A program made the position numbers and the translations under genes. Positions 6,232 to 12,815 of a DNA stretch of 30,779 nt are shown here, in pieces. Origin of the DNA: Bacteroidota bacterium (GTDB lineage Bacteria; Bacteroidota; Bacteroidia; Flavobacteriales; Flavobacteriaceae); assembly GCA_023457535.1 (NCBI GenBank), contig JAEWLN010000003.1, positions 1 through 30,779 on the forward strand. Direction: 5' to 3'. Below the pieces are notes generated by a model. That model worked only from the letters and a program-made list of their open reading frames with translations, did not search any database and had not been told where the DNA came from. Position 1 is the stretch's first letter, and every line of letters begins with the position of its first letter.

Positions 6232-7371
6232 ATGGACCAAGAACAAAAACGCCTCAACAAATACATTGGTGAAACAGGATTCTGCTCGCGCCGTGAAGCC
6301 GATGCTTTAATCGAAGAAGGTCGTGTGACCGTCAACGGCAATCCGGCCGAAATGGGAATGAAAGTCACCAACGATGACCAGGTGCGCATCGACGGCAAAC
6401 TCATCCGCGAGAAAAACGAAAGACCAGTGTACCTGGCCTTCAACAAACCCCCGGGAATCGAATGTACGACGAACCAGGAGGTCAAGGACAACATCGTGGA
6501 TTTTATCAATTATCCCAAACGCATTTTTCCGATCGGACGATTGGATAAAGCCTCAGAAGGACTCATTTTTATGACCAATGACGGCGACATCGTCAACAAA
6601 ATCCTGCGCGCGCGCAACAACCACGAAAAAGAGTACACCGTAACGGTCAACAAACCGATTACTTCGCGTTTTATCGACCGCATGGGCAATGGCGTACCGA
6701 TTCTCGATACGGTAACGCGAAAGTGCCATGTTGAACAACTGAGTAAATTTACGTTTAAAATCATACTGACGCAGGGCCTGAACCGGCAAATCCGCCGTAT
6801 GTGCGAATATCTGGGTTATGAAGTCACGCGCCTTATCCGCATCCGGATCATCAACATTTCGCTCGATTTGCCGCAGGGACGTTGGCGCGATCTGACCGAT
6901 TCTGAAATTGCCGAGCTCAACCAACTCATCGAGCCGTCAAGCAAAACGGAGGAAGCGAGTTTGCCTAAAATCGAAAAAGGCATCATTCTAAAACGCAACG
7001 CCAGCCGCAGCAAAGATTCCGGCGCAAAACCTGAACGCGACGCTCCCAAGCCGTATGACAAGCGAAAACGCGATGATCAGCCTGCCTCGGAACGCCCTAC
7101 GCGAAAGGTCGGATTTGTAAAAAAAGAAGATTCTAAGACCCTCCCTGCACGGGAAAATCCCGACGCTCCAAAATCGAAGAAAACGGCTAAGCCGCGTCGT
7201 GATGTGGAGTTTGTCCAACGCCAGGAAAGCAAAACGCGACGCGACGACACCCCGGACGCATCTTCTAAAAAATCCAACCCCAATGCCGCGCCCAAAAAGC
7301 GGTGGAACATTGAAATCATCAAAAAAGACGATCCGGATTACCGGAAACCAGGTGATTATGATGCGCAATAG
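6232..7371 (+). CDS. rluF: 23S rRNA pseudouridine synthase RluF with repetitive basic tail
   Basis: The protein has an N-terminal S4 RNA-binding domain (about residues 6-55, RLNKYIGETGFCSRREAD) and an RsuA/RluF-type pseudouridine synthase domain (66-235). The catalytic Asp105 sits in GRLDKASEGLIF, and the later QGLNRQIRRMCEYLGY motif is typical of RluF, which modifies U2604 in 23S rRNA. Residues 245-379 are a disordered, highly basic extension not needed for catalysis. It contains three imperfect ~30-residue repeats (starting near 290, 322 and 357), each opening like RKVGFVKKEDSKT or RDVEFVQRQESKT. The frame is open to 6175, but the ATG at 6232 gives the standard start and follows the -7 box. 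Length 379 residues is about 90 longer than E. coli RluF because of the tail. Confidence 0.93.
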   Translation: MDQEQKRLNKYIGETGFCSRREADALIEEGRVTVNGNPAEMGMKVTNDDQVRIDGKLIREKNERPVYLAFNKPPGIECTTNQEVKDNIVDFINYPKRIFPIGRLDKASEGLIFMTNDGDIVNKILRARNNHEKEYTVTVNKPITSRFIDRMGNGVPILDTVTRKCHVEQLSKFTFKIILTQGLNRQIRRMCEYLGYEVTRLIRIRIINISLDLPQGRWRDLTDSEIAELNQLIEPSSKTEEASLPKIEKGIILKRNASRSKDSGAKPERDAPKPYDKRKRDDQPASERPTRKVGFVKKEDSKTLPARENPDAPKSKKTAKPRRDVEFVQRQESKTRRDDTPDASSKKSNPNAAPKKRWNIEIIKKDDPDYRKPGDYDAQ

Positions 7372-7374
7372 AAA

Positions 7375-7405
7375 AGGCCCCGATGCATATCGGGGCCTCT
7401 TTTTT
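7375..7405. terminator. Bidirectional terminator between rluF and folD
   Basis: A perfect 10-bp stem, AGGCCCCGAT (7375-7384) with ATCGGGGCCT (7389-7398), surrounds the loop GCAT. A T-run follows on the plus strand (7400-7405) and an A-run precedes it (7372-7375), giving a shorter T-run on the minus strand. It serves the convergent ends of rluF and folD; the folD stop overlaps the plus-strand T-run. Confidence 0.93.
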
Positions 7406-8291
7406 ATCCGTGCGACACTTTGCGCTGTTCCCGTGCCAATAGCGTATTTTTGAGCAGCATCGCAATGGTCATTGGTCCCACCCCACCAGGAACGGGCGTA
7501 ATAAACGAGGCTTTTTTACTGACGTTCTCAAAATCGACATCGCCTGTTATTACATAACCTTTCTCAGCATTTTTATCTTCGACGCGTGTGATTCCAACGT
7601 CGATTACCACTGCATCGTCCTTGATCATTTCGGCTTTGAGGTAATTCGGAACGCCAAGCGCAGTGATGATAATGTCGGCTTGTGTCGTGATTTGCGCTAT
7701 ATTTTTGGTGAAACTGTGTGTTAGGGTAACGGTCGAATTGCCCGGAAAACCTTTGCGTCCCATCAGAATACTCATGGGTCGGCCAACAATGTGACTGCGA
7801 CCGATCACTACCGTATGTTTACCTTTTGTTTCGACACCGTAGCGTTCGAGCAGTTCCAGGATCCCAAACGGCGTGGCCGGAATGAAAGTCGACATATCGA
7901 GCGCCATTTTGCCAAAATTCTCGGGGTGGAATCCGTCAACATCCTTGCTCGGATCGATCGCCATCAACACCTTTTGCGTGTCGATCTGTTTTGGCAATGG
8001 CAATTGTACGATAAAACCGTCGATATTGTCATCCAGGTTGAGCTGCTTGATTTTTTTGAGCAATTCGGTTTCTGAGGTTGTACTCGGCATTTTGATCAAC
8101 GTCGATTCGAACCCGACGCGTTCACATGCTTTCACCTTGCTTCCCACATAAGTCAGGCTCGCGCCATCATTGCCCACGATTACGGCCGCCAGATGCGGTA
8201 CCTTTTCGCCATTGGCTTTCATGAGCGCAACTTCGGCCGCAATTTCGTTTTTGATGTTTTCTGAGGTTTGTTTTCCGTCGAGTAGTTGCAT
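7404..8291 (-). CDS. folD: Bifunctional methylenetetrahydrofolate dehydrogenase/cyclohydrolase FolD
   Basis: FolD oxidises 5,10-methylene-THF to methenyl-THF with NADP and hydrolyses it to 10-formyl-THF, feeding purine and formyl-methionine synthesis in the cytosol. At 295 residues the length is normal. The catalytic Tyr48 and Lys52 are present in ASLTYVGSKVKAC. DGFIVQLPLP, DVDGFH, the Rossmann segment VIGRSHIVGRP and the C-terminal PVPGGVGPMT are all intact. It follows ffh on the same strand, separated by an 82-base gap with a long inverted repeat, so it may be co-transcribed or separately driven; no exact -7 box is visible in the gap. Confidence 0.97.
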   Translation of the reverse strand: MQLLDGKQTSENIKNEIAAEVALMKANGEKVPHLAAVIVGNDGASLTYVGSKVKACERVGFESTLIKMPSTTSETELLKKIKQLNLDDNIDGFIVQLPLPKQIDTQKVLMAIDPSKDVDGFHPENFGKMALDMSTFIPATPFGILELLERYGVETKGKHTVVIGRSHIVGRPMSILMGRKGFPGNSTVTLTHSFTKNIAQITTQADIIITALGVPNYLKAEMIKDDAVVIDVGITRVEDKNAEKGYVITGDVDFENVSKKASFITPVPGGVGPMTIAMLLKNTLLAREQRKVSHG

Positions 8292-8317
8292 TGTTGTGTT
8301 TGGTTTAAATATTAAAA

Positions 8318-8369
8318 GTTTAAGGTTTAAAGTTCTGGCTTCGAAAACCTCAAACTTTAAACCTTAAAC
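8318..8369. repeat. Perfect 17-bp inverted repeat between ffh and folD
   Basis: GTTTAAGGTTTAAAGTT at 8318-8334 is the exact inverted complement of AACTTTAAACCTTAAAC at 8353-8369, with an 18-base loop. It begins only five bases after the ffh stop. The A/T-rich arms and lack of a distinct T-run make it an unusual terminator; it may instead be a dispersed intergenic palindrome. Confidence 0.85.
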
Positions 8370-8373
8370 AATT

Positions 8374-9711
8374 TCATCGCATCCCCTTCATTCCACCCAT
8401 CATCTTCATCAAGTTCTTTCCGCCCGGACCCTGCATCATCTTCATCATTTTGCTCATTTGGTCGAATTGCTTCATGAGCTGGTTGACTTGTTCGATTTTG
8501 GTCCCCGACCCTTTGGCGATCCTGTTTTTGCGCTTGACGTCGATAATCGAAGGTTTGCTGCGCTCCTTGGGGGTCATCGAATGGATGATGGCCTCAATGT
8601 GCTTGAAAGCATCGTCCTCGATTTCAATATCTTTCATGGCTTTGGATGCGCCCGGAATCATTCCCACGAGGTCTTTCATATTCCCCATTTTCTTGACTTG
8701 CTGGATCTGGGTCAAAAAGTCGTCAAAACCAAATTCGTTTTTGGCGATCTTCTTTTGCAATTTGCGCGCCTCTTCTTCGTCAAATTGTTCCTGCGCGCGT
8801 TCGACAAGCGACACCACGTCGCCCATTCCAAGGATTCGCTCGGCCATACGCGAAGGGTAAAACACATCAAGCGCTTCCATTTTTTCGCCGGTTCCGACGA
8901 ATTTGATCGGCTTGTTGACCACCGATTTGATCGACAACGCGGCACCGCCACGCGTATCGCCATCGAGCTTGGTCAGGATCACACCGTCAAAGTTGAGTCG
9001 GTCGTTGAACGCCTTGGCTGTGTTTACCGCATCCTGCCCGGTCATCGAATCGACGACAAACAGGGTTTCCTGCGGTTGGATCGCTCGGTGGACGTTCGCA
9101 ATTTCGTTCATCATTTCCTCGTCTACGGCCAATCGGCCCGCGGTATCCACGATGACCACATTAAAGCCGTTCGATTTGGCGTGCCTGATCGCATTTTCGG
9201 CAATGCTGACCGGATTCTTGTTGTCGCGCTCAGCGTAGACTTCCACCCCGATTTGTCCGCCTACAACATGCAACTGATCGATCGCCGCCGGACGGTATAC
9301 GTCACCGGCCACCAACAGCGGCTTTTTATGCTTTTTAGTTTTGAGATAATGTGCAAGTTTACCTGAGAACGTTGTTTTACCCGAACCCTGCAAACCGGAC
9401 ATCAAAATGACCGTAGGCTGCCCTGAAAGGTTGATGCCTGCCGCGTCGCCGCCCATGAGCTCGGTAAGTTCATCTTTGACGAGCTTGACCAGGAGTTGCC
9501 CCGGCTGCAACGTGGTAAGTACATTTTGCCCGATGGCCTTTTCCTTGACGCGCGTCGTGAAATCTTTGGCAATTTTGAAGTTGACGTCGGCATCAAGAAG
9601 CGCGCGGCGCACTTCCTTAAGGGTTTCGGCTACGTTGACTTCAGTGATTTTGCCGTGGCCTTTGAGTATATGGAACGCTTTGTCGAGCTTGTCGCTTAAA
9701 TTATCAAACAT
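8374..9711 (-). CDS. ffh: Signal recognition particle protein Ffh
   Basis: Ffh is the SRP54 GTPase that binds signal sequences of nascent membrane proteins and delivers ribosomes to FtsY. The 445-residue protein has the N domain (1-95), the GTPase G domain with P-loop GLQGSGKTT at 106-114, DTAGRLA and TKLDGD, and a methionine-rich M domain ending KMMQGPGGKNLMKMM. The ATG at 9709-9711 gives the conserved N-terminus MFDNLSDKLDKAF; the frame continues 15 codons upstream but that stretch contains the promoter box and does not look coding. Followed by folD on the same strand. Confidence 0.97.
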   Translation of the reverse strand: MFDNLSDKLDKAFHILKGHGKITEVNVAETLKEVRRALLDADVNFKIAKDFTTRVKEKAIGQNVLTTLQPGQLLVKLVKDELTELMGGDAAGINLSGQPTVILMSGLQGSGKTTFSGKLAHYLKTKKHKKPLLVAGDVYRPAAIDQLHVVGGQIGVEVYAERDNKNPVSIAENAIRHAKSNGFNVVIVDTAGRLAVDEEMMNEIANVHRAIQPQETLFVVDSMTGQDAVNTAKAFNDRLNFDGVILTKLDGDTRGGAALSIKSVVNKPIKFVGTGEKMEALDVFYPSRMAERILGMGDVVSLVERAQEQFDEEEARKLQKKIAKNEFGFDDFLTQIQQVKKMGNMKDLVGMIPGASKAMKDIEIEDDAFKHIEAIIHSMTPKERSKPSIIDVKRKNRIAKGSGTKIEQVNQLMKQFDQMSKMMKMMQGPGGKNLMKMMGGMKGMR

Positions 9712-9733
9712 CTTGATTCGTTTTATGAAGCAG

Positions 9734-9764
9734 CAAATATAGCACAAATCCGCCAAGCAGCCAA
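9734..9764 (-). promoter_or_regulatory. Promoter of ffh
   Basis: On the minus strand TATATTTG (9741-9734) matches the -7 consensus, and TTG (9764-9762) lies 20 bases upstream, within the 17-23 range known for Flavobacterium -33/-7 promoters. This is the best two-part promoter in the window. The start codon is 22 bases downstream of the -7 box. Confidence 0.65.
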
Positions 9765-9785
9765 GCGGGTTTTGCGTGCGGCGTC

Positions 9786-9812
9786 AAAAAAAAACCGGTC
9801 AAAACGACCGGT
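9786..9812 (-). terminator. Terminator of the LamG lipoprotein gene
   Basis: On the minus strand GACCGGT pairs with ACCGGTC? The arms are plus-strand ACCGGTC (9794-9800) and GACCGGT (9806-9812), a perfect 7-bp stem around five bases, followed on the minus strand by eight T (9793-9786). It lies 30 bases past the stop codon at 9842. Confidence 0.88.
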
Positions 9813-9841
9813 CTTCTGGATATATAACCTAACTACTAACT

Positions 9842-11191
9842 CTACTCCATGCAGGTGTTTACATCGCCGTCAAGGCCAAACAACACTGCGATTTCCTGCG
9901 CACTCAACGCGCGCTTGTACATACGGATATCATCGATGAATCCTTTGAAATTATTGCCAAAAATACCGCCGCCCAACATTTCGCCCGAGAATGCGACTGC
10001 CGCCGCACTTCCCTGCAGCACCCCATCGCGGTACAACAGCATTGTATTGCCGCTGTAGGTAACGACCATGTGGTGCCATTGATTGAGTTCACCGAGCATT
10101 CCACCATCGATCCAACCCGTATCGTATAACGGATTGACCATTCCCGAGGCCCAGACTGACGGACTGCGGATTTCCTGATTGAACGGATTGCCGAGCGACA
10201 TCCCGAGTTCTGCGGTGCTGAACAATTGCTCAAAATCAAATACCTGCGGATTTTGCCGGTTGAACCACAAACTGATTGTAAAGGCACCGGCCTGCAACAA
10301 ATTGTTTTGTGGCGTGGCGTTGATCTGAATGGTGTTGCCATTGGCGGTTTGAAATGAAAATGCGCCGTTGGCATTGCCGCTTCTGTCCGTTACAAAACTG
10401 ACGTTCGCCCCCGGAACGACCGGCGTGGAAAAACCGGTCAAATCGGCCACTTCATTGGCAAATGGCATGTAAAACACCAGATCATTGTCGATCAGAACGC
10501 CAACATTATCGCATGAACTGCATTGATCCCCGAAGTTGTCTATGAATTGCTGCAGCGCGGCGTTGGTCTCAACGGACTGAAAAAAACCATCATTGCGCGC
10601 CACGCTGATCGGGTAATTAAGTTGGAAAAATGCGGCCGGTTTGAGGTTGTTGAAAAACGCGACCAGCCCGAACGCATCGGCAATGGTCAGGATTTGCGGC
10701 GTTTGGGAAACGGCGTCATACATTGAAATGGAAAACGGAAAATCAAAATCGACACATTGGATCGGGATCATCGAACTGTCGGCAGGACATTGCTGTTGCA
10801 GCTGCCGGAATTGTGCCGCACCGGTTACGGTGGTTTCGCTGCCGTTTTCCCAAATGAGCGTGATCGGATATTGAAATGAAACCGGATCCGGATGCTCCCC
10901 GGGCAAAGCCAAAAGCGCAGCGGCCTGCTGGTAATCCTGCTCATCATCGATCCATAACGCATGCCCGTTGATCGTGGCCTGAACCGGCAATTTAATCTTA
11001 AAGCAAGTGGCGCTGTCCAGCACATCATTGCCCGCCGCGAGCGCCAATGCAACGCGGTGCAGCTTTTGCGTCAAAACGGAACTTTTATGCAACACCTGAT
11101 CGCTTACAAAACTTTCATGACGCTCTTCCTGGCACGATACGAATCCCATGACAATGCACAGGACCACCATCCATTTCAACTTAATTTTCAT
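9842..11191 (-). CDS. LamG-domain lipoprotein with four short internal repeats
   Basis: The 449-residue product has a lipoprotein signal peptide with a lipobox ending at Cys20 (GFVSCQEE), so it is lipidated and anchored in the envelope, perhaps exposed on the surface. Residues 63-220 hold four repeats of about 30-45 residues with a shared pattern of an aromatic strand, P-[VIF]-x-[AIL], a Gly/Asn turn and a helix (CFKIKLPVQATING; VSFQYPITLIWENG; CVDFDFPFSISMYD; AFFQLNYPISVARNDG). Residues 235-440 form a concanavalin-like LamG/pentraxin domain (LVFYMPF near the start, GAFTISLWF, WHHMVVTYSGNTMLLYRDG, GFIDDIRMYKRALSAQEI), which usually binds glycans or proteins. It diverges from the ECF sigma operon, so it may belong to that regulon, but no shared operator is proven. 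Confidence 0.88.
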   Translation of the reverse strand: MKIKLKWMVVLCIVMGFVSCQEERHESFVSDQVLHKSSVLTQKLHRVALALAAGNDVLDSATCFKIKLPVQATINGHALWIDDEQDYQQAAALLALPGEHPDPVSFQYPITLIWENGSETTVTGAAQFRQLQQQCPADSSMIPIQCVDFDFPFSISMYDAVSQTPQILTIADAFGLVAFFNNLKPAAFFQLNYPISVARNDGFFQSVETNAALQQFIDNFGDQCSSCDNVGVLIDNDLVFYMPFANEVADLTGFSTPVVPGANVSFVTDRSGNANGAFSFQTANGNTIQINATPQNNLLQAGAFTISLWFNRQNPQVFDFEQLFSTAELGMSLGNPFNQEIRSPSVWASGMVNPLYDTGWIDGGMLGELNQWHHMVVTYSGNTMLLYRDGVLQGSAAAVAFSGEMLGGGIFGNNFKGFIDDIRMYKRALSAQEIAVLFGLDGDVNTCME

Positions 11192-11242
11192 GCGCGCCTT
11201 ATTATTTTAGAGGTGAAACAAGCCATTTTAAAATTACCCTAC

Positions 11243-11263
11243 CGCAAACCTTTTTTATTTGCG
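11243..11263. repeat. Small inverted repeat upstream of the ECF sigma operon
   Basis: CGCAAA (11243-11248) and TTTGCG (11258-11263) flank nine bases, just before the -7 box at 11272. CATTTTAAAA also occurs twice around the promoter (11224-11233 and 11281-11290). These could be regulator-binding sites in the 158-base divergent region between the LamG lipoprotein and the sigma factor. Confidence 0.35.
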
Positions 11264-11271
11264 TTAAATCT

Positions 11272-11279
11272 TATATTTG
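11272..11279 (+). promoter_or_regulatory. -7 box of the ECF sigma operon
   Basis: TATATTTG matches TANNTTTG and lies 70 bases before the ATG at 11350, leaving an untranslated leader of roughly 60-65 bases. This suggests that housekeeping sigma, rather than the encoded ECF factor alone, reads the operon. Confidence 0.5.
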
Positions 11280-11349
11280 GCATTTTAAAAATGTAAAAAT
11301 AGGTTTTTTCGACTTCACTTGTTGAGCCAACTAAAAATCCGTCCCCACC

Positions 11350-11868
11350 ATGGATAAAAATGCCACGCACGGAATTTGCGAGGAGCGGGCCTTTGCCTCG
11401 TTTTTCAAAACCCATGCGAAAACGCTGACCCATTACCTGTATTACAAATTCGGGAATTCCGATATGGCCAACGACGTCGCGCAGGACGCATTTATCAAAT
11501 TATGGGAGAATTGCGCCAATGTCCCGCCTGAAAAGGCCAAATCGTTTGTCTATACCGTGGCCAACAATGCGTCGCTGAACCACGTGGCGCACCAAAAAGT
11601 CGTCCTGCGGTACGCCCAGAGTGCCGTAGCGGCGAGCAATGCGCCCGAACGCCCGGACTTTGTGCTCGAGGAAGAACAATTCAAAATCAAGCTCCAGCAC
11701 GCGATCGACCGGTTATCTGAAGGCCAGCGCACGGCGTTTTTACTCAACCGCATCGACGGCAAGAAATACAGTGAAATTGCGGACATGCTTGGCATCAGTG
11801 TCAAGGCGGTCGAAAAGCGTATCAGCGGCGCGCTGGTGTCGCTGCGCAAAGAAATCGGCAATATTTAG
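11350..11868 (+). CDS. ECF-type RNA polymerase sigma factor
   Basis: The 172-residue protein has sigma region 2 (about 12-80; FGNSDMANDVAQDAFIKLWE is the classic -10 recognition and core-binding segment) and region 4 (about 115-168; LSEGQRTAFLLNRIDGKKYSEIADMLGISVKAVEKRISGA is shown by its parts, with the helix-turn-helix IADMLGISVKAVEKRI). It belongs to the FecI-like ECF group of Bacteroidota. It is followed 56 bases later by a FecR-type anti-sigma factor and then a TonB-dependent receptor with an STN domain, the order of a cell-surface signalling operon. Its targets probably include this receptor. Confidence 0.93.
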   Translation: MDKNATHGICEERAFASFFKTHAKTLTHYLYYKFGNSDMANDVAQDAFIKLWENCANVPPEKAKSFVYTVANNASLNHVAHQKVVLRYAQSAVAASNAPERPDFVLEEEQFKIKLQHAIDRLSEGQRTAFLLNRIDGKKYSEIADMLGISVKAVEKRISGALVSLRKEIGNI

Positions 11869-11924
11869 TAGGGTTTTAGAAGGGTTGCTTGTTTGAGTAT
11901 CAAAAAAAGGAAAGGAATACGAAG

Positions 11925-12815
11925 ATGAAAGAACATAATTTAGCGAAATGGCTCGAAGGCAGCATGACCGATCAGGAGCGCAAAGCATTCGAGCAAACGC
12001 CTGAATTCAAGGCTTACGACCGTATACGACATTATTCGGCACAGCTTCAGGCTCCTGAATTTGACACCGATGCGATGTACCGTACCGTGATCGACACCCC
12101 AAAAACAAAAGTCATCCCCATCAAAAAATCATTCGGATGGCTGCGCATGGCCGCCGTATTGGTCCTTGCGCTCGGATTGCTGTTTACCGCGCAGCAATAC
12201 ACGCCCAAAACGCAAACTGCTGACAATGGGACCACGCAAATGTTCGCGCTGCCCGACGATTCAGAGGTCACGCTCAACGCCGGTTCAGAGATCCGATACA
12301 AAAGATGGAACTGGAACAGCAACCGGTCGCTCGAACTCGATGGCGAAGCATTCTTTAAAGTGACCAAGGGCCAAACTTTCGATGTGCAGACCAATTGGGG
12401 CACCGTAACGGTCGTCGGAACGCAGTTCAATGTCAAATCGCGCGGCGACCGCTTTGAGGTGGCGTGCTACGAAGGCAAGGTACGCGTGCAAACCGGAAAC
12501 CGCATCGCTGTGCTTACACCGGGACTTTCGGTCGCATTTGAAAATGGCCAACCGGTAGCGGCCTTACCCGCAGCTGGCGGACCTTTGTGGATGCAACAGC
12601 AGATTGCTTTTCAGGCAGAAAGCCTTGAAGCCGTCATTGCGGAAATCGAACGCAGGTACGACATTGCGATCGCGTTGCAAAACGTTTCGTCCAAAGAGCG
12701 ATTTACGGGCACGGTTCCGGCCGATGACCTCAATGTGGCACTCCAAATCGTCAGCGCAGCTTACCATGTCCAATACCAAAAAACAAAAAATAGTGTAACG
12801 TTGACCGGAAAATGA
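11925..12815 (+). CDS. FecR-family anti-sigma factor
   Basis: The 296-residue membrane protein has a cytosolic N-terminus of about 70 residues (MKEHNLAKWLEGSMTDQERKA begins it), one transmembrane helix (73-90, LRMAAVLVLALGLLFTA), a periplasmic FecR domain (about 105-207, with LPDDSEVTLNAGSEIRY and LELDGEAFFKV) and a C-terminal DUF4974-type domain (225-292), which resembles STN domains. Such proteins hold the ECF sigma factor inactive or help activate it when the receptor signals. The ATG at 11925 is chosen over the in-frame upstream start at 11889 because it begins at the conserved region. The stop overlaps the receptor's start by four bases (ATGA), indicating translational coupling. Confidence 0.93.
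   Translation: MKEHNLAKWLEGSMTDQERKAFEQTPEFKAYDRIRHYSAQLQAPEFDTDAMYRTVIDTPKTKVIPIKKSFGWLRMAAVLVLALGLLFTAQQYTPKTQTADNGTTQMFALPDDSEVTLNAGSEIRYKRWNWNSNRSLELDGEAFFKVTKGQTFDVQTNWGTVTVVGTQFNVKSRGDRFEVACYEGKVRVQTGNRIAVLTPGLSVAFENGQPVAALPAAGGPLWMQQQIAFQAESLEAVIAEIERRYDIAIALQNVSSKERFTGTVPADDLNVALQIVSAAYHVQYQKTKNSVTLTGK

Noticed and set aside
8458..9366. 302-codon plus-strand frame inside ffh
   Set aside because: Shadow of the conserved GTPase gene; His/Asp/Arg-rich antisense composition and no domain.
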